A DNA stretch of 8,336 nucleotides from Acidimicrobiales bacterium (GTDB lineage Bacteria; Actinomycetota; Acidimicrobiia; Acidimicrobiales; Poriferisodaliceae). Shown one piece after another: positions 7,087 to 8,336 of this stretch; position 1 is the first letter of the stretch; the number at the start of each line of letters is the position of its first letter. The stretch lies in the NCBI GenBank assembly GCA_020631315.1, contig JAHDHM010000143.1:1-8336 (forward strand). Reading direction: 5' to 3'. The notes below the pieces were generated by a model. That model searched no databases. It saw only the letters and a list, made by a program, of their open reading frames with translations, and had not been told where the DNA came from. Made by a program: the position numbers and the translations under genes.

Positions 7087-7175
7087 TCGGCCGAGCCCCA
7101 CGCGAGATTCGCACCACCCGCCGCGCCATCGGGGCGCTACATTGTCCCCTCCGGCCCGATCGGCGATCTGGCCAT

Positions 7176-7247
7176 GCCCTCGTAGCTCAGGGGATAGAGC
7201 AGTGGCCTCCGGAGCCATGTGCGCAGGTTCGAATCCTGCCGAGGGTG
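7176..7247 (+). tRNA. tRNA-Arg (anticodon CCG)
   Basis: A complete cloverleaf can be drawn. The acceptor is GCCCTCG (7176-7182) with CGAGGGT (7240-7246; the first pair is G-U), the D stem GCTC/GAGC (7185-7188, 7197-7200) with loop AGGGGATA, and the anticodon stem GTGGC/GCCAT (7202-7206, 7214-7218). The loop CTCCGGA gives anticodon CCG, reading Arg codon CGG. The variable region is 4 bases, the T stem GCAGG/CCTGC (7223-7227, 7235-7239) encloses TTCGAAT, and the discriminator is G7247. The D-loop adenosine used by arginyl-tRNA synthetase is present. CCA is not encoded. The tRNA is divergent from galE and is followed at once by a terminator. Confidence 0.95.
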
Positions 7248-7253
7248 CAACTG

Positions 7254-7294
7254 ACGTGGCCCGAGTCGACATCGACTCGGGCCTCGTGGCTTTT
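7254..7294 (+). terminator. Rho-independent terminator of tRNA-Arg
   Basis: GGCCCGAGTCGA (7258-7269) and TCGACTCGGGCC (7272-7283) form a perfect 12-bp inverted repeat with a 2-base centre. It is extended past a T-T mismatch by ACG (7254-7256) with CGT (7285-7287), and TTTT follows at 7291-7294. An outer pair, GTGCAAC (7245-7251) and GTTGCAC (7296-7302), could close the structure but would compete with the tRNA 3' end. The T run is short, but the stem is very strong. Confidence 0.8.
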
Positions 7295-7342
7295 GGTTGC
7301 ACTTCCGGCTTCAGGTGGGCGACGTCCCTGCCGATGAGAAAT

Positions 7343-7360
7343 GTGACAAAACGGTGACAA
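7343..7360 (+). promoter_or_regulatory. Tandem GTGACAA repeat, 11-bp phase (MtrA-like response-regulator site)
   Basis: GTGACAA occurs at 7343-7349 and again at 7354-7360, exactly one helical turn apart. OmpR/PhoB-family regulators bind such head-to-tail repeats, and actinobacterial MtrA recognises paired GTNAC-type half-sites upstream of cell-envelope genes. The site lies between the tRNA terminator and an exported protein gene, about 115 bases before its ATG. No convincing -35 box is seen. A TACGTT at 7426-7431 could be a -10 for a start near 7438. Assignment to MtrA is inference. Confidence 0.4.
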
Positions 7361-7465
7361 CGCCGGGTGCGGGCAGCACCACGAATCCATCGAGGTTTCT
7401 TCATGCATCCCTCACGCGGCATCCGTACGTTGCCTCTGTGTCGAACGACGAGCAGCCTCCCGAGC

Positions 7466-7470
7466 AGGAA
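7466..7470 (+). promoter_or_regulatory. Ribosome binding site of the Pro/Thr-rich protein gene
   Basis: AGGAA lies 3 bases before ATG 7474. The spacing is short, but this is the best match near any start in this frame. It favours ATG 7474 over the in-frame GTG 7438, which lacks a site and could only be used leaderless. Confidence 0.4.
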
Positions 7471-7473
7471 CTC

Positions 7474-8133
7474 ATGAAGCCGTTCTCCGCAACACCACGA
7501 CGCCACCCGGCACGAACCGCGCGACGCATCGTCGGCGCGGCCAGCATTCTCGGCACGACCGGCGCCGTCGTCGGCTTCGTCGTGAACGAAGCCCCGCCCG
7601 CATCCGCGAGTCCCGAGCCGGCCGAGCAGGCAGCAACGCTTGCTGCCGCCGCGACCTCGGTCGCTCCGGATCCCGTCGCCGCTGCACCGACCACGTCCAC
7701 GACCGCTGCTGAGACGACGACCGCTGCGGGGTCGATCACCACATCGACGACGACCGGCGCGACCGACGACGTGGCCTTCGCCGACGCGGACCTGCTCGCG
7801 AGTCTTGCCTCGAGCACGACGTCGACCGCCGCTCCGACGACGACCGCGCCACCGGCCACCGCAGCTCCGACGACGGCAGCCCCCGCCCCGGCCCCGGTTG
7901 CGGTCGCGCCTGCGACCACGACGCCGCCGGCCACGGCTGCACCTGCGACGACAGCACCGCCAGAGACCGCTCCCCCAGCGACGGCACCGCCGGAAACTGC
8001 TGCGCCGACCACGGCACCGCCCGAGACCGCGCCGCCGGCGACGGCTCCTCCCGAAACCGCTCCACCGGCCACCGCTCCTCCGGAGACCGCGCCGCCGGCA
8101 CCCACGACGACGATGCCCTCTGACGGCAGCTGA
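7474..8133 (+). CDS. Membrane-anchored or secreted Thr/Ala/Pro-rich protein, function unknown
   Basis: The 219-residue protein is not assigned to a known family. A basic N-terminus (RR at 9-10 and 17-18) is followed by one hydrophobic segment (about 19-37), then A43-S44-A45, a possible signal peptidase site. The rest is low-complexity Ala, Thr and Pro with hardly any aromatic residues. A less repetitive acidic patch, TDDVAFADADLLASL (97-111), interrupts it; five decapeptide repeats follow at 160-209, ending with MPSDGS. The composition suggests an extended cell-wall-spanning stalk, but no catalytic, LysM or other anchoring domain follows. The frame is open further upstream to TTG 7297, but that start lies in the tRNA terminator. 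GTG 7438 is an alternative start. It ends 8 bases before the ApbE-like gene, so the two may be co-transcribed. The gene may have been cut down from a longer exported protein. Confidence 0.72.
   Translation: MKPFSATPRRHPARTARRIVGAASILGTTGAVVGFVVNEAPPASASPEPAEQAATLAAAATSVAPDPVAAAPTTSTTAAETTTAAGSITTSTTTGATDDVAFADADLLASLASSTTSTAAPTTTAPPATAAPTTAAPAPAPVAVAPATTTPPATAAPATTAPPETAPPATAPPETAAPTTAPPETAPPATAPPETAPPATAPPETAPPAPTTTMPSDGS
7951..8100 (+). repeat. Five tandem 30-bp repeats encoding TAPPETAPPA
   Basis: Within the Pro-rich gene, residues 160-209 are five in-frame copies of the decapeptide TAPPETAPPA; copy 2 reads TAPPETAAPT and the others match at protein level. The DNA copies differ at third positions, which points to selection on the peptide or to older duplications rather than a recent expansion. 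A period of 30 bases permits copy-number change without frameshift. Confidence 0.85.
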
Positions 8134-8141
8134 GCTGGCTC

Positions 8142-8336
8142 GTGATCGTGGCGGCGACAACCCAGCGGACCTTCGCGGTCATGGGAACCACGGCGACCGT
8201 CACCGTGGTCGGTGACGATGCCGATGGCTCGCTCGCCCATGCCGCGGAACGCGAACTCCTCGACCTCCACCGCCGATGGACTCGATTCGACGACGCCAGC
8301 GAGATCGGACGACTCAATCGGGCTCGGGGCGCGCTG
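8142..8336 (+). CDS. apbE: FAD:protein FMN transferase (ApbE family), N-terminal fragment cut by right edge
   Basis: ApbE enzymes move FMN from FAD onto a Thr or Ser of a target protein, with Mg2+, usually outside the membrane in bacteria with exported flavoproteins. The visible 65 codons carry the family's N-terminal signature: FAVMGTTATVTVVG, then a helix, then LHRRWTRFDDASEIGRLNRA, matching the R-W-S-R-F-x-x-x-S-E-[IV]-x-x-L-N pattern after the conserved MGT. The start is uncertain. GTG 8142 and GTG 8148 are both possible; ATG 8181 is unlikely because it is the conserved internal MGT. No signal peptide or lipobox is seen before MGT, so this form may be cytosolic. It begins 8 bases after the Pro-rich gene, suggesting one transcript. 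Confidence 0.8.
   Translation, partial: MIVAATTQRTFAVMGTTATVTVVGDDADGSLAHAAERELLDLHRRWTRFDDASEIGRLNRARGAL

Noticed and set aside
7176..7302. Integrase attachment site at the tRNA-Arg 3' end
   Set aside because: No direct repeat of the tRNA 3' end and no integrase gene are seen in the window.
7297..7473. N-terminal extension of the Pro-rich protein from TTG 7297
   Set aside because: The start lies within the tRNA terminator region, the extension crosses the GTGACA repeats, and it would bury the hydrophobic segment far from the N-terminus.
7401..8270. Minus-strand open frame with Val-Ala-Gly-Gly-Ala repeats
   Set aside because: It is the antisense reading of the Pro/Thr-rich repeats and runs across the start of the apbE gene; no start signal or family.

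Overview
The window reads as ordinary chromosomal DNA of a high-GC actinobacterium. The coding density, the GC-rich third codon positions, several GTG starts and the gene order argS-lysA-hom-thrC-(rho) all fit. The Thr/Ala/Pro-rich exported protein and the individual protein sequences suggest an Acidimicrobiia-like (Ilumatobacter-type) organism, but that placement is an inference.

Layout. The left two thirds is one minus-strand operon, transcribed right to left: argS (arginyl-tRNA synthetase), lysA (diaminopimelate decarboxylase), hom (homoserine dehydrogenase) and thrC (threonine synthase). About 250 bases of non-coding DNA follow, and then the first 21 codons of a gene that looks like rho, running off the left edge. 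argS and lysA overlap as GTGA and hom and thrC are 2 bases apart, so translational coupling is likely. The set links Arg-tRNA charging to the lysine and threonine branches of the aspartate family. The order matches the mycobacterial argS-lysA-thrA-thrC-thrB-rho locus, except that thrB (homoserine kinase) is absent and thrC is the long type. Upstream of argS on the same strand lies galE (UDP-glucose 4-epimerase), probably a separate transcript.

The right end is on the plus strand: a tRNA-Arg(CCG) with a strong hairpin terminator, a gene for a membrane-anchored or secreted Thr/Ala/Pro-rich protein preceded by an 11-bp-phased GTGACA direct repeat, and the start of an ApbE-type FAD:protein FMN transferase cut by the right edge.

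Main anomaly. lysA carries a frameshift near 3202. Five bases appear to be missing exactly where the conserved Tyr-Asn of the C-terminal YN...RPP motif should be. The shifted frame has no stop and runs in frame into hom, giving an apparent LysA-Hom 'fusion' of about 885 residues. This is either a real lesion or an assembly or read error. No new defence, mobile or CRISPR system is visible. The remaining points of interest are the rho leader and operator-like dyad, the missing thrB, and the Pro-rich/ApbE pair.
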